Assembly (NCBI RefSeq): GCF_900217235.1
Contig: NZ_LT907975.1
Span: 434,001 to 498,000 of the forward strand
Length of the DNA: 64,000 nucleotides
Direction: 5' to 3'
Source: Pseudodesulfovibrio profundus
Lineage (GTDB): Bacteria; Desulfobacterota; Desulfovibrionia; Desulfovibrionales; Desulfovibrionaceae
Part shown: piece after piece, positions 1 through 8,007 of the stretch
Layout: each line of letters opens with the position of its first letter
Numbering within the stretch: position 1 is the first letter of the stretch
The notes under the pieces: model-generated
Told to the model about the DNA's origin: nothing
What the model saw: only the letters and a program-made list of their open reading frames with translations
The model's database searches: none
Made by a program: the position numbers and the translations under genes

Positions 1-1648
1 GATCGTTAACGGCCGTTACAGCCTCTGCGAGAGGTTTGCCGCTCGTTATCTGGCTCCGTAAATAGGCACGAGCCGAAGCCATCATCAGTGCAGCCTGAAA
101 ACCATGACCGCTGACATCTCCAACTCCAACAACCAATGACTTGGTCCCATTCATGGTACGGGGTATGAACCCATAATAGTCGCCACCGGTTTCATCGCAG
201 TACGAACTTGAAGCTGCAATATCCAAAGAGAAAAATGTGGGATTTTCTGAGGGAAGCAAGTTCTGTTGAACCTCTTGGGCAACCTCAAGATGATTCTTCA
301 TTGCCACACGTTCCTGGAGCTCGGGAACCATCTTGTTTACTGCGGCTGCAAGTTGGCCAATCTCATCAGAAGATCGAACTTGTGCTCTGACCAAAAAATT
401 TCCTTTGGCAACACTCTTAACTGTATCAACGAGAATACTGATATTTTGAGTAAACAGTTTTGCAAGCAGCATGGAAATCAAAACGACGAAAATAGCGACA
501 CCGAAGACTATTAAACTAATTTTTCCATTATGCTCATCTACCTGAGAAACAACATATTCTCGTGCAGTCTGGGCCTCACTGACAATATCCTGCCTAGGAA
601 CCACCAATAATAAAGAAAGCCCATTCTCCTGAATAGGAGCATAAGCCCAAAGAGCGTCCCCTGAACTGTCAGGCATTCCGACGACACCGGCTCTTCCCTT
701 TTCAATATTATTTACCATTATAGAGTACTGTTCCATATCGGTAGGATTGAGCCATTGCTCGCGATCAGACATCTGCCAATGCCGCATCTCATCACTTTGA
801 GCTAATTGTTGAGCAACAATACGTAAGCTGTTGTTTTGTTGGCTTTGATTAGCAGCCGGACGAACCAAATACGACTGAAAGCCTTCTGAGTACATCTGCA
901 CATGGGAGTTCTTGTGCAAAACTGCGTCTACGGGGATTACTATTGAAAGCCTCCCCTGCACTTCGCCCATTTCATTCCTTATCAATGACGTAAAACGAAA
1001 ACTCATCTTTCCTGTAAAAGAGTCAACTTCCGACAGTGTCCATCCTAATGCGTTATTAGACACATTTGCCCCCGATCGCATCCTCGACTGTCGCATCATC
1101 CGCTTGGATTGCAATTTCGGATACGAGATATCAGTCCCCTCCTGGAGTGACATTTCGATCCATAAGATCAGTTTTGGGTAATTTGTTTTCACATCCCTGA
1201 AAATTGAAGCGAGATTCTCTGCCATGTCAGGTTGTATGGTCCCTTTATCAAGGGTAATATCATTGAAATCCACATGTAAAAGCTGCTGGCGCCCCCCCAT
1301 ATGCATAAACGAGTAATCCGCCAACATTTCCTTGCTAAGCACTTCATTCAAGTCCAACGAGTCGTTGTCCACAATGTGTGAATGTCCATACAACACCCCC
1401 TCGACCTTTGACGCCATTAGTAGAGAAATTGATTCCAGGAGCTGCCGTTCACGCCCAAGTACTCGCGCATAATCCTCAACTATACGCTGCAAACTGTTAC
1501 TTGCTTTGTGAACTAGAACATTTTCGCTTCTCTCGGCTAACTTATCCCCCATATTGAGGATATCCCTTTCCACAACTGCACGAACCAACAATAGCGGGAT
1601 TAGAGAGATAAACATTAACAAAACAAGTAATTTAAATCTAAAAAGCAT
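1..1648 (-). CDS. Membrane sensor with HAMP and SpoIIE-type PP2C phosphatase domain (partial)
   Basis: The reading frame is open from ATG at 1648 (AGGAG just upstream) to the window edge, 549 codons, so the C-terminus is missing. It begins with a hydrophobic segment, continues with a long extracytoplasmic sensor region of about 330 residues (double-CACHE-like by layout), a second membrane segment (ISLIVFGVAIFVVLISMLLA), a HAMP region and then the linker typical of SpoIIE phosphatases (EVAQEVQQNLLP). The phosphatase metal-site motifs GGDYYG and GDVSGHG are visible. The family dephosphorylates serine or threonine on anti-sigma-factor antagonists or similar partners in response to an external signal. 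The ligand and the partner cannot be read from the sequence. Confidence 0.85.
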   Translation of the reverse strand, partial: MLFRFKLLVLLMFISLIPLLLVRAVVERDILNMGDKLAERSENVLVHKASNSLQRIVEDYARVLGRERQLLESISLLMASKVEGVLYGHSHIVDNDSLDLNEVLSKEMLADYSFMHMGGRQQLLHVDFNDITLDKGTIQPDMAENLASIFRDVKTNYPKLILWIEMSLQEGTDISYPKLQSKRMMRQSRMRSGANVSNNALGWTLSEVDSFTGKMSFRFTSLIRNEMGEVQGRLSIVIPVDAVLHKNSHVQMYSEGFQSYLVRPAANQSQQNNSLRIVAQQLAQSDEMRHWQMSDREQWLNPTDMEQYSIMVNNIEKGRAGVVGMPDSSGDALWAYAPIQENGLSLLLVVPRQDIVSEAQTAREYVVSQVDEHNGKISLIVFGVAIFVVLISMLLAKLFTQNISILVDTVKSVAKGNFLVRAQVRSSDEIGQLAAAVNKMVPELQERVAMKNHLEVAQEVQQNLLPSENPTFFSLDIAASSSYCDETGGDYYGFIPRTMNGTKSLVVGVGDVSGHGFQAALMMASARAYLRSQITSGKPLAEAVTAVND

Positions 1649-1949
1649 TAAAGCTCCTGTATTTTAATCCATTTTAGGCGCACATCATGTTTTTAACTTG
1701 CAGGGAGTATTCCAATGCGCCAGGACCGATTAATAATATGATTATTATCCATAATTATATGATAATACTAGGCACAAATGACCGCACTCAGTGCGCATTT
1801 TTTTGCACATGCACATGCAACTATATTCACTAAACCTGACAAAAACAGTCTGGATTGTTTTTGAAAAAATGGCTAACGAACTAAAATACAAGGACAAGCC
1901 TGTATTGGCATAGTCATTGTTAGGAATATGCAAACTTCATGGAGTAATA
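1649..1949. other. Intergenic region, AT-rich
   Basis: Divergent spacer between the sensor gene and the truncated TolC-like gene, so it should hold both promoters. A short dyad (CGCACTCAGTGCG followed by a T run) lies near 1784-1803. I see no gene in it. Confidence 0.5.
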
Positions 1950-2207
1950 ATGCACGTCAGTAAAATAGTATTGTCAGGAGTAATCCTCACACTAACCCTG
2001 TTTGCCCCACTTGGGAATAACTCAAATGCTGCCAAGGGAATTGAAGAATTTACTCCTCAAGGCAATTACATAGGTGACACGGACGAACTTGCAGACCTCA
2101 AGGAATTCTTGGCTATCGCTGCAGAGAGCAATAATGAGCTACGAGCTGCGTTTCACGCCTGGCAGTCTGCTATAAAAAAGGTTCATCCGGCTCAAGAGTA
2201 CTTTTGA
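1950..2207 (+). pseudogene. TolC-like outer membrane efflux protein, N-terminal remnant
   Basis: ATG at 1950 follows GGAG. The first 26 residues form a signal peptide ending in NSNA. The segment ELRAAFHAWQSAIKK resembles the first helix of TolC/CusC-type efflux proteins, which are normally about 450 residues long. Only about 77 native codons remain: the ISL3-family element begins at 2180 and supplies the last residues and a stop. The remainder of the gene is not present on the far side of the element, so this is a dead fragment. The family call rests on a short stretch and is tentative. Confidence 0.55.
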
Positions 2208-2223
2208 CAAAATGAAAGGACAT
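2180..2223 (+). repeat. Left terminal inverted repeat of the ISL3-family element
   Basis: Matches the reverse complement of 5416-5459 at 43 of 44 positions; the only difference is A versus G at 2207. Confidence 0.92.
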
Positions 2224-2272
2224 GGCGTCCAACCGATGGAAGTACCACCAACCATCGGGAGGAAGAACCACC

Positions 2273-3487
2273 ATGTCCACGAGTTTGATGTATCACGCCT
2301 TCGGTCTGACCGGCTTCGACTATGTTCGGCAGTCGTTTGTGGCCGGGAACATTATCTTTGATGTCCGGCCCAAGCCGAAACTGGTCAGATGTCCGGAATG
2401 TAAAAGCCAAGAGGTCGTTCGACGTGGGTCATTTGAGAGGTGGCTCAGGACCGTTCCCATCGGCTTCAAACCTGTTTGGCTGTGTGTGGAGGCTCCGCGA
2501 GTAGAATGTCGGAAGTGTGGCTGTGTTCGACGAATCGACCTGAAGATTGCCGAGCCGAGGCGTTGGTACACAAGGGCTTTTGAGCGATTCGCATTGGCAC
2601 TCACCAAGATGATGACCATGCTTGATGCATCTGCCTTACTCGGTATCGGGTGGGACGGAATCAAGTCCATCTTTAAACGTCACCTCCAGCGTCGTTTCGG
2701 CAATCCGTCTCTGTCCGGCCTCAAGTATATCGCCATCGATGAAATCAGCGTCCGCAAAGGGCACAAATATTTGACCCTAGTTATGGACCTTGAAAGTGGC
2801 GCAATCGTATTTGTGGGAGACGGCAAGGGCGCGGAGGCACTGGATCCATTCTGGAAGCGGCTGAAGCGTTCAAGCGCAATGGTTCAAGCGGTCGCTACAG
2901 ATCTGAGTATAGCATACATCAGCGCAGTTATGACCCACCTTCCAGGTGTCCCACTGGTGTTCGATCATTTCCACGTGGTGAAGCTCATGAACGACAAACT
3001 GACAGAGATTCGACGCAAGATTTTCCAGGAGTTGGAAAACATGCCAGGGCGGGAAGTTCTCAAAGGAAGTCGCTGGATTCTATTGAAAAATCCAGAAAAT
3101 CTGAATAAGAAACGCAATGAACCGGAACGATTGAAAGAAGCTCTGCGATTCAATGAGCCATTGGCCACGGCCTATTATATGAAGGAAGATCTGCGGCAAA
3201 TTTGGAGTCAATCGGACAAAGCAAAAGCCTTTGTTTTCCTGGACGACTGGATTGCCCGTGCAACTACGTCAGGGATCGGCCCACTGGTGAAGATGGGCAA
3301 TACCATGGTAAAATTCAGGTTCGGCATTCTGGCTTGGTATGATCATCCCATTTCGTCAGGCCCGATGGAAGGCTCCAATAACAAGATCAAAACCATGAAA
3401 CGGCAGGCCTACGGCTACCGGGACAAGGAGTTCTTTAAACTCAGAATCATGGGCATCCATGAGTCCCGGTTTATCCTGACGGGGTGA
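2273..3487 (+). CDS. ISL3-family transposase
   Basis: 404 residues from ATG 2273, preceded by GGGAGGAAG; an in-frame ATG at 2222 lies inside the terminal repeat and is less likely. Near the N-terminus there is a zinc-finger-like pair (CPEC and CRKCG). This is followed by the DDE catalytic core of the ISL3 family: Asp in YIAIDEISV, Asp in AVATDLSIAYI, and Glu in PMEGSNNKIK, with the conserved C-terminal KRQAYGYRD. The frame is intact and full length, so the enzyme may be active. It would act on the 44-bp ends at 2180 and 5459. Confidence 0.93.
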   Translation: MSTSLMYHAFGLTGFDYVRQSFVAGNIIFDVRPKPKLVRCPECKSQEVVRRGSFERWLRTVPIGFKPVWLCVEAPRVECRKCGCVRRIDLKIAEPRRWYTRAFERFALALTKMMTMLDASALLGIGWDGIKSIFKRHLQRRFGNPSLSGLKYIAIDEISVRKGHKYLTLVMDLESGAIVFVGDGKGAEALDPFWKRLKRSSAMVQAVATDLSIAYISAVMTHLPGVPLVFDHFHVVKLMNDKLTEIRRKIFQELENMPGREVLKGSRWILLKNPENLNKKRNEPERLKEALRFNEPLATAYYMKEDLRQIWSQSDKAKAFVFLDDWIARATTSGIGPLVKMGNTMVKFRFGILAWYDHPISSGPMEGSNNKIKTMKRQAYGYRDKEFFKLRIMGIHESRFILTG

Positions 3488-3614
3488 TTTATGATGTTTG
3501 TTTCTTTTTGTGGACTTTTTTATCCCCTAGAGGTATGGTATTCAAAATACTATCCTCAGCGCTAAGTGTTTGAATAAAATCAGTATGTTGCTTGATGAAA
3601 AAAAAGGGAAAACC

Positions 3615-4169
3615 ATGTGTAAGTCAAAGCTCTTGGTGGGACTCATAATGATTACTTGTTTTCTATCGAGTATTGTTGCCTTGGCAGATGACCATAATGA
3701 TCGTCGTAAACACCGTAAAGACCACCACGATCGAGAGGAGGTAGAAGATGCCGTGCCCAGCCCTAAAAATGAGCTCTACCTATCGGTTTGCGGTTCATGC
3801 CACATGGCCTATCCGCCGGGGTTGCTAAATTCGGCCTCGTGGGCTGCTTTGATTCAGGGGGCGAGTGAGCATTTCGGCGAAGATCTTAGTTTAGACACCA
3901 AGGATGCCGAAGAGCTCGAAACCTATCTTACATCAGGGGCATCTGAAAACGTTCAAGGAGAATTAGCTAGGGATATTTCCCGGGATTTGGGGAATCGGAT
4001 TGTAAAGCGCATCACCGAAATTCCTGAAATAAGAAAAGAACATCATGAGTTGAGTGCCTCAGTGTTTTCAAGAACATCTATTGGTGGTCTTTCAAACTGT
4101 ATTGCATGTCACAAGCGTGCTGATGTCGGAGTGTTTGACGACGACGAGGTAAGCATACCACGAGAATGA
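3615..4169 (+). CDS. Periplasmic di-haem cytochrome c (DHC type), IS passenger
   Basis: 184 residues from ATG 3615; the next in-frame upstream starts (3585, 3570) would add residues before a clear signal peptide (KLLVGLIMITCFLSSIVALA). A His/Asp-rich stretch follows. Two c-type haem sites are visible, CGSCH at residues 59-63 and CIACH at 162-166. Size and layout fit the DHC di-haem cytochrome c family, which are periplasmic electron carriers. The gene lies inside the ISL3-type element and is AT-richer than the convergent metallophosphoesterase, so the two passengers may have different origins. The redox partner is unknown. Confidence 0.82.
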   Translation: MCKSKLLVGLIMITCFLSSIVALADDHNDRRKHRKDHHDREEVEDAVPSPKNELYLSVCGSCHMAYPPGLLNSASWAALIQGASEHFGEDLSLDTKDAEELETYLTSGASENVQGELARDISRDLGNRIVKRITEIPEIRKEHHELSASVFSRTSIGGLSNCIACHKRADVGVFDDDEVSIPRE

Positions 4170-4224
4170 TCCAAAGAATTTGAGGTTAAAGGGCGAGAGT
4201 TTTTTTGCTTATCTTTTGGTGATG

Positions 4225-5322
4225 TTATTTCGACCGTAAGGTGACCCGCAGGATTTCGCTTGGCCTCCACAGACGCATGCGCGGCCCCCAAATGCCGGTT
4301 CCCCGGCAGATGATGACTGTCATCGAGTCGACCTCGTGACGTCCTTCCAGCAGTGGGTAGCGCAGCCGCACCAGATAACCGAAAGGCCAAACTTGCCCTG
4401 CGTGGGTATGGCCGCTTAGCATCAGTCCGACGCCTTGTGCAGCCGCCTCTGCGGTGCGTAGTGGGGTGTGCGACAGCAGAACGGTGGACCCGGCAGGACG
4501 GTCTGACAATGTTTCGGTTATGGGGTCTGCGGTTGCTGCCATGCGTGAGTGGATGGTTAGATCCTCCACTCCGGCTATGATCAGCCCCGATGCCGGGGAC
4601 TCCCACTTGTTGAGCAGCACATTGAATCCGGCATCAGCCATGAGCTGCATGGGATTCCCCTCACGGCCATATTGCTCGTGGTTGCCCTGAACCGCAAAGA
4701 CACCAAACGGTGCGCGAAGGGTGCGTAGCACGGGCAGCAATCCGTCATAGTTTAGGCTGTGTCCCTCGAAGATGTCCCCGAGCAGCACGATCATGTCCGG
4801 CTGCATGGACATGGTTTGCTCTATGCGAGCTTTGAGCCAGTCCGTGTCCTGTTGGGAGCCGATATGAAGGTCCGACAGTCCGGCAATGACCATACCGTCG
4901 ATGTCGAGCGGTAATTCGGGCAGGGCTACCTCGTACTCCGTGATTACAGGCGAACGTAGCCCTTGCACCATGGCCAATCCCGACAGGAGCAGTCCGGCCA
5001 AGAACGCCGCCCCCCGCAGCTTGGGTGTCATGCGTGGCATGAAAAAACCGAATCCGGTGATGATGTCTACGAACAGCAGCAGGACGAACGTGAGAAAAAT
5101 GACGACTAACAGGTTCATTCCAGCAAGTTCAATGACCGAAGCCCATTGTTCATCGCGGCCATGACAAAACGCTCTGCCCAACCAGACGGAGACCCAGGAC
5201 AGGACACAGAGGCCCAAGCGTATCGGCCAGGAAATGCGGTCGAACAGGGGGAGGCCCCCCATGCGCCAGAAGATGTACCCAACCATTAGGGCAGCCGCAG
5301 TCAGAAGGATAGTTCCGAACAT
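4225..5322 (-). CDS. Membrane-anchored metallophosphoesterase (YkuE-like), IS passenger
   Basis: 365 residues. The N-terminal 120 residues contain about four hydrophobic segments. They are followed by a calcineurin-like metallophosphoesterase domain with the ordered motifs GLSDLHIG, LLGDIFEGH, QGNHEQYG, LLSHTP and LSGHTHAGQ, all metal ligands present. YkuE-like enzymes hydrolyse phosphodiesters or pyrophosphates of lipid or nucleotide substrates at the membrane. It converges on the cytochrome gene with 55 bp between the stops. It is GC-richer than the backbone. The substrate cannot be inferred. Confidence 0.85.
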   Translation of the reverse strand: MFGTILLTAAALMVGYIFWRMGGLPLFDRISWPIRLGLCVLSWVSVWLGRAFCHGRDEQWASVIELAGMNLLVVIFLTFVLLLFVDIITGFGFFMPRMTPKLRGAAFLAGLLLSGLAMVQGLRSPVITEYEVALPELPLDIDGMVIAGLSDLHIGSQQDTDWLKARIEQTMSMQPDMIVLLGDIFEGHSLNYDGLLPVLRTLRAPFGVFAVQGNHEQYGREGNPMQLMADAGFNVLLNKWESPASGLIIAGVEDLTIHSRMAATADPITETLSDRPAGSTVLLSHTPLRTAEAAAQGVGLMLSGHTHAGQVWPFGYLVRLRYPLLEGRHEVDSMTVIICRGTGIWGPRMRLWRPSEILRVTLRSK

Positions 5323-5415
5323 GTGACCTGATTACCACAGTAAGGGAATAATGCCACCGCCTAGTTGTTTCTAAATTTTTATGATCATCCAGCTAAAGCG
5401 TACTTCGACTCATGA

Positions 5416-5459
5416 ATGTCCTTTCATTTTGCCAAAAGTACTCTTGAGCCGGATGAACC
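5416..5459 (-). repeat. Right terminal inverted repeat of the ISL3-family element
   Basis: Reverse complement of 2180-2223 with one mismatch. It marks the right boundary of the element. Confidence 0.92.
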
Positions 5460-5465
5460 AAAAAA

Positions 5466-5603
5466 ATGAACAAACATATGATGACCACCATGAAAGGCAT
5501 GGGCCTTGCCAAAAAGAATGTCGACGAAGGCATTCCCATGATGATGGATGGCCTCAACAACATGGAAAAGGTCCTGGAGTCCATGAAAGGCTCAATGAAG
5601 TAA
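5466..5603 (+). pseudogene. 3' fragment of a Met-rich protein beside the IS end
   Basis: An open frame of 45 residues, starting at ATG 5466 six bases beyond the IS end, reads as natural protein (ending NNMEKVLESMKGSMK, nine methionines). It is followed directly by a strong terminator. It has no ribosome binding site of its own because the IS end lies there, so it is probably the 3' end of a longer gene. It is not the C-terminus of a TolC family protein, so it likely belonged to a neighbouring gene in the same operon. No function assigned. Confidence 0.5.
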
Positions 5604-5624
5604 TTGAGAACCATAGTAAGAACT

Positions 5625-5662
5625 GAAAGCCAGGAACGTTTTGCGTTCCTGGCTTTCTTTTT
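5625..5662 (+). terminator. Rho-independent terminator
   Basis: A 14-bp perfect stem (GAAAGCCAGGAACG and its complement), a 5-nt loop and a T run. It ends the transcript of the fragment at 5466-5603. Confidence 0.9.
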
Positions 5663-6120
5663 ATTAGCTTATTTGCCGTATTTTTTAAGATAATAAAAGC
5701 GGCTAAAATATATGATAGAATAGGTCGTATTTCCCACCTCGCCAATTGAAGCTCCAACCCACGATTTGAAGATGGGTGCAGTTTATCGGATACTCCTCTT
5801 CTTACCTATCATATCAAGAGGTAATCACTCCTCAATAAGGATCGATCAATGACAAAAAAAATCGGTTTCCTCTTGATTTATCTTGCCAAGCCGTTAACTG
5901 CCATATCTATAAAAAAAACCGTAATTGATTGAATCTAATAGATATTTAGGAATAATTTTGGAGACACTTCAGGTGCGAACTTCGGTGTATTGATAGCAAA
6001 ACCAAGATGGATAAATGCATTTCCTGTCCCCTTTCAGAGTCTTGCTCCCAAACTATTCGGTACTCCTTGCAGTAGAAAAATAGATAATCTATTTACCAAG
6101 AAAAAAGGAGGTTAAAAGTA
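5663..6120. other. Intergenic region, no gene seen
   Basis: AT-rich with no convincing open frame or RNA structure. It presumably holds the promoter of the SH3 protein gene. A good ribosome binding site (AAGGAGG, 6106-6112) is at its right end. Confidence 0.5.
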
Positions 6121-6468
6121 ATGATGTATAGAGTGAGAAGTGAATACCTTGAAGCACCAGATCACCCCATTGAAATCAAGCAAGGTGAAGTTTTAGAGTT
6201 TGTAGAAGAGTCTGATGCTGAAGGGGATTGGGCTAACTGGGTATATTGTAAAGGCGTAAATAAAGAGGGGTGGGTTCCTAAACAAATACTCGAAATAAAT
6301 AATAATAACATTTTAGTTTTAAAGAATTATTCTGCCAAGGAACACAATTTGACTACGGGCGAAATCTTGCACGCTGAATATGAACTTAATGGCTGGATAT
6401 GGTGTGAAAAAGAAGGCTCCAGAGGTCTTTGCGCTTGGGCCCCTTTAAATCATCTCGTTAAGATTTGA
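6121..6468 (+). CDS. Small protein with two SH3-like repeats
   Basis: 115 residues, starting 8 bp after AAGGAGG; a second ATG follows directly at 6124. Two similar halves (about residues 3-57 and 60-115) each have the pattern of bacterial SH3-like folds: an ALYDY-like opening (YRVRSEY / VLKNYSA), a GE(V/I)L segment and a W-containing core. There is no signal peptide, so it is probably cytoplasmic. The domain is generic and no role can be given. It is a monocistronic gene between an AT-rich spacer and a tRNA terminator. Confidence 0.65.
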   Translation: MMYRVRSEYLEAPDHPIEIKQGEVLEFVEESDAEGDWANWVYCKGVNKEGWVPKQILEINNNNILVLKNYSAKEHNLTTGEILHAEYELNGWIWCEKEGSRGLCAWAPLNHLVKI

Positions 6469-6502
6469 CCACTTTTCTCATCCGGGCAACAATGGCCGTA
6501 TC

Positions 6503-6543
6503 AAAAAAGAAAAGGGTTGCAGCTTATTAGCTACAACCCTTTT
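6503..6543 (-). terminator. Terminator downstream of tRNA-Leu copy 1
   Basis: Stem AAAGGGTTG/CAACCCTTT with an inner AGCT/AGCT pairing; on the minus strand it is followed by a T-rich tract. A similar, weaker hairpin (about 6725-6754) sits between the two tRNA copies. Confidence 0.7.
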
Positions 6544-6550
6544 GAATTCG

Positions 6551-6637
6551 TGGTGCCGAGGGGGGGATTCGAACCCCCACGGAATTTCTTCCACTGCCCC
6601 CTCAAGACAGCGTGTCTACCAATTCCACCACCTCGGC
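6551..6637 (-). tRNA. tRNA-Leu (anticodon GAG), copy 1
   Basis: 87 nt including an encoded CCA. Class II tRNA with a long variable arm; anticodon stem CTGTC/GGCAG and loop TTGAGGG give anticodon GAG, reading CUC and CUU. Identical to the second copy 212 bp away. Confidence 0.95.
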
Positions 6638-6762
6638 ACTATACACGCTCGAACTGATTGCTCAGTGAACAGTGCCTATTTTTCAAACTACACAGCTACA
6701 TTCTGCTGTTGAGAGGGGAAAGAGAAAGGTTGCAGTGAGGTGACCGCAACCCTTTAAATTTA

Positions 6763-6849
6763 TGGTGCCGAGGGGGGGATTCGAACCCCCACGGAATTTC
6801 TTCCACTGCCCCCTCAAGACAGCGTGTCTACCAATTCCACCACCTCGGC
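6763..6849 (-). tRNA. tRNA-Leu (anticodon GAG), copy 2
   Basis: 87 nt, base-for-base identical to the copy at 6551-6637, CCA encoded. It begins 12 bp after the secG stop and is probably cotranscribed with secG and copy 1. Confidence 0.95.
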
Positions 6850-6861
6850 ACGATCAAAAAG

Positions 6862-7209
6862 CTATTCGCTCTTTTCTTCGCTACCAGTATCTTTAAACTG
6901 AACTGCAGGCTTTTGCTGCTCAGCGGGAACGATCGGCTGGACCGTTTCCTCGCCCTGGAGCATCAAGGATTCATTTTGAGAAACCTTGGTGCCTGTGAGG
7001 ACGTTGTAGGTCAAAGAAGTCACCAGAAAGACAGCTGCCAACCCTGCGGTTACCTTGACGAGAAGTCCACCTGCGCCCGAGCTACCGAACATTGTGGAGC
7101 TACCGCCGCCGAAGATGACTCCCATCCCCTCGTGACCGGACTGAAGCATTACAGCACCGATCAGAAAGATGCAAGCTAAAACATGAATGACAATAACTAA
7201 AGTTTCCAA
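6862..7209 (-). CDS. secG: Preprotein translocase subunit SecG
   Basis: 115 residues. Two transmembrane helices (about residues 1-20 and 50-70) flank the SecG signature MLQSGHEGMGVIFGGGSS. SecG is the small accessory subunit of the SecYEG channel in the inner membrane and helps SecA-driven export. The charged C-terminal tail is longer than in the minimal family, as is common. It is the last protein gene of a minus-strand operon pgk-tpiA-secG with tRNA-Leu genes behind it. The secG-after-tpiA order is widely conserved in bacteria. Confidence 0.93.
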   Translation of the reverse strand: METLVIVIHVLACIFLIGAVMLQSGHEGMGVIFGGGSSTMFGSSGAGGLLVKVTAGLAAVFLVTSLTYNVLTGTKVSQNESLMLQGEETVQPIVPAEQQKPAVQFKDTGSEEKSE

Positions 7210-7248
7210 AATCTTATCCTTCTTCTGACTTGTATGCAGTCACTTAGA

Positions 7249-8007
7249 TTAGTCGGCCAAAACGATCTCAGAAAAGCTTTCGCCGTCCAAGCTCGCGCCT
7301 CCTACCAATACTCCGTCGACATTGTCAAGCGCAATAATCTCTCCACAATTTGCGGGCTTCACACTTCCGCCATATAAAATCCTGATATCACTTGCCTTTT
7401 CTCCAAAATAGGAAATCAGAGTTTTTCTGACGAAAGCATGTGCTTCTTCAATTTCTTTTGGCCCAGCGACTTCACCGGTCCCAATGGCCCAAACCGGCTC
7501 ATAAGCAATGGAGATGTCTTCCGGTGCAGTCTCTGTCGGTACATCTTTAAGCCCCTGACGCATTTGTCGCTCTAAAGCTTCTTCAACCTTATTTCCTTTG
7601 CGTTCATCGAGGGTTTCGCCAACGCATAGTACAATACGCAGCCCCTTTTTCAGGCCAAAGGTAGTTTTATCACCGACAAAATCGTCAGTCTCCCGAAGGA
7701 TATGCCGACGCTCAGAATGGCCAGTTAAACCATACTTTGCCCCTGAATCCTTGAGCATTTCGGGCGACAACTCCCCAGTAAACGCTCCCTCACTCGCAGG
7801 ATAAAAGTTTTGTCCCCCCGCCGAGAACCCCTCAGCAGACTCAAAAACTTCCGCTACACCATGCAGGCAGGTAGAAGGAGGAAAGACCAGCACTTCACGA
7901 TCGTCTGGGAGCTTACCTGAAACCAGCTCGACAAGTTTACGAGCTGTGGTCACAGCTTCATCTCTGGTTTTGAACATTTTCCAGTTGGCAGCCATTAATT
8001 TTTTCAT
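7249..8007 (-). CDS. tpiA: Triosephosphate isomerase
   Basis: 252 residues from the ATG at 8007, which overlaps the pgk stop as ATGA; an in-frame ATG at 8019 lies too close to the upstream Shine-Dalgarno sequence and is less likely. The protein interconverts dihydroxyacetone phosphate and glyceraldehyde 3-phosphate. Visible motifs are AANWKM (substrate Asn/Lys), the catalytic His in GHSERR, the catalytic Glu in AYEPVWAIGTG and the phosphate-binding GGSVKPAN and GVLVGGASL. Full length for the family. Translationally coupled to pgk and followed by secG. Confidence 0.96.
   Translation of the reverse strand: MKKLMAANWKMFKTRDEAVTTARKLVELVSGKLPDDREVLVFPPSTCLHGVAEVFESAEGFSAGGQNFYPASEGAFTGELSPEMLKDSGAKYGLTGHSERRHILRETDDFVGDKTTFGLKKGLRIVLCVGETLDERKGNKVEEALERQMRQGLKDVPTETAPEDISIAYEPVWAIGTGEVAGPKEIEEAHAFVRKTLISYFGEKASDIRILYGGSVKPANCGEIIALDNVDGVLVGGASLDGESFSEIVLAD

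Larger units (their letters stand above)
2180..5459 (+). mobile_element. ISL3-family element with passenger genes (transporter-IS type)
   Basis: A 44-bp inverted repeat (43 of 44 identical, beginning GGTTCATCCGGCTCAAGAG) bounds 3,280 bp. Inside are an ISL3-type transposase next to the left end, a di-haem cytochrome c and, convergent to it, a metallophosphoesterase. ISL3 elements that carry cargo genes are known (for example ISPpu12). No exact 8-bp target duplication is seen: the flanks are ATAAAAAA and AAAAAAAT. The gene broken on the left does not continue on the right, which suggests an adjacent deletion or later decay. Confidence 0.85.

Noticed and set aside
2172-5467. 8-bp target duplication of the ISL3-family element
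   Set aside because: Flanks ATAAAAAA and AAAAAAAT agree at 6 of 8 positions, which means little in poly-A sequence; not accepted as a duplication.
6551-6849. Duplicated tRNA-Leu as attachment sites of an inserted element
   Set aside because: The whole tRNA is duplicated and only 125 bp without a gene lie between; simple tandem duplication explains it.
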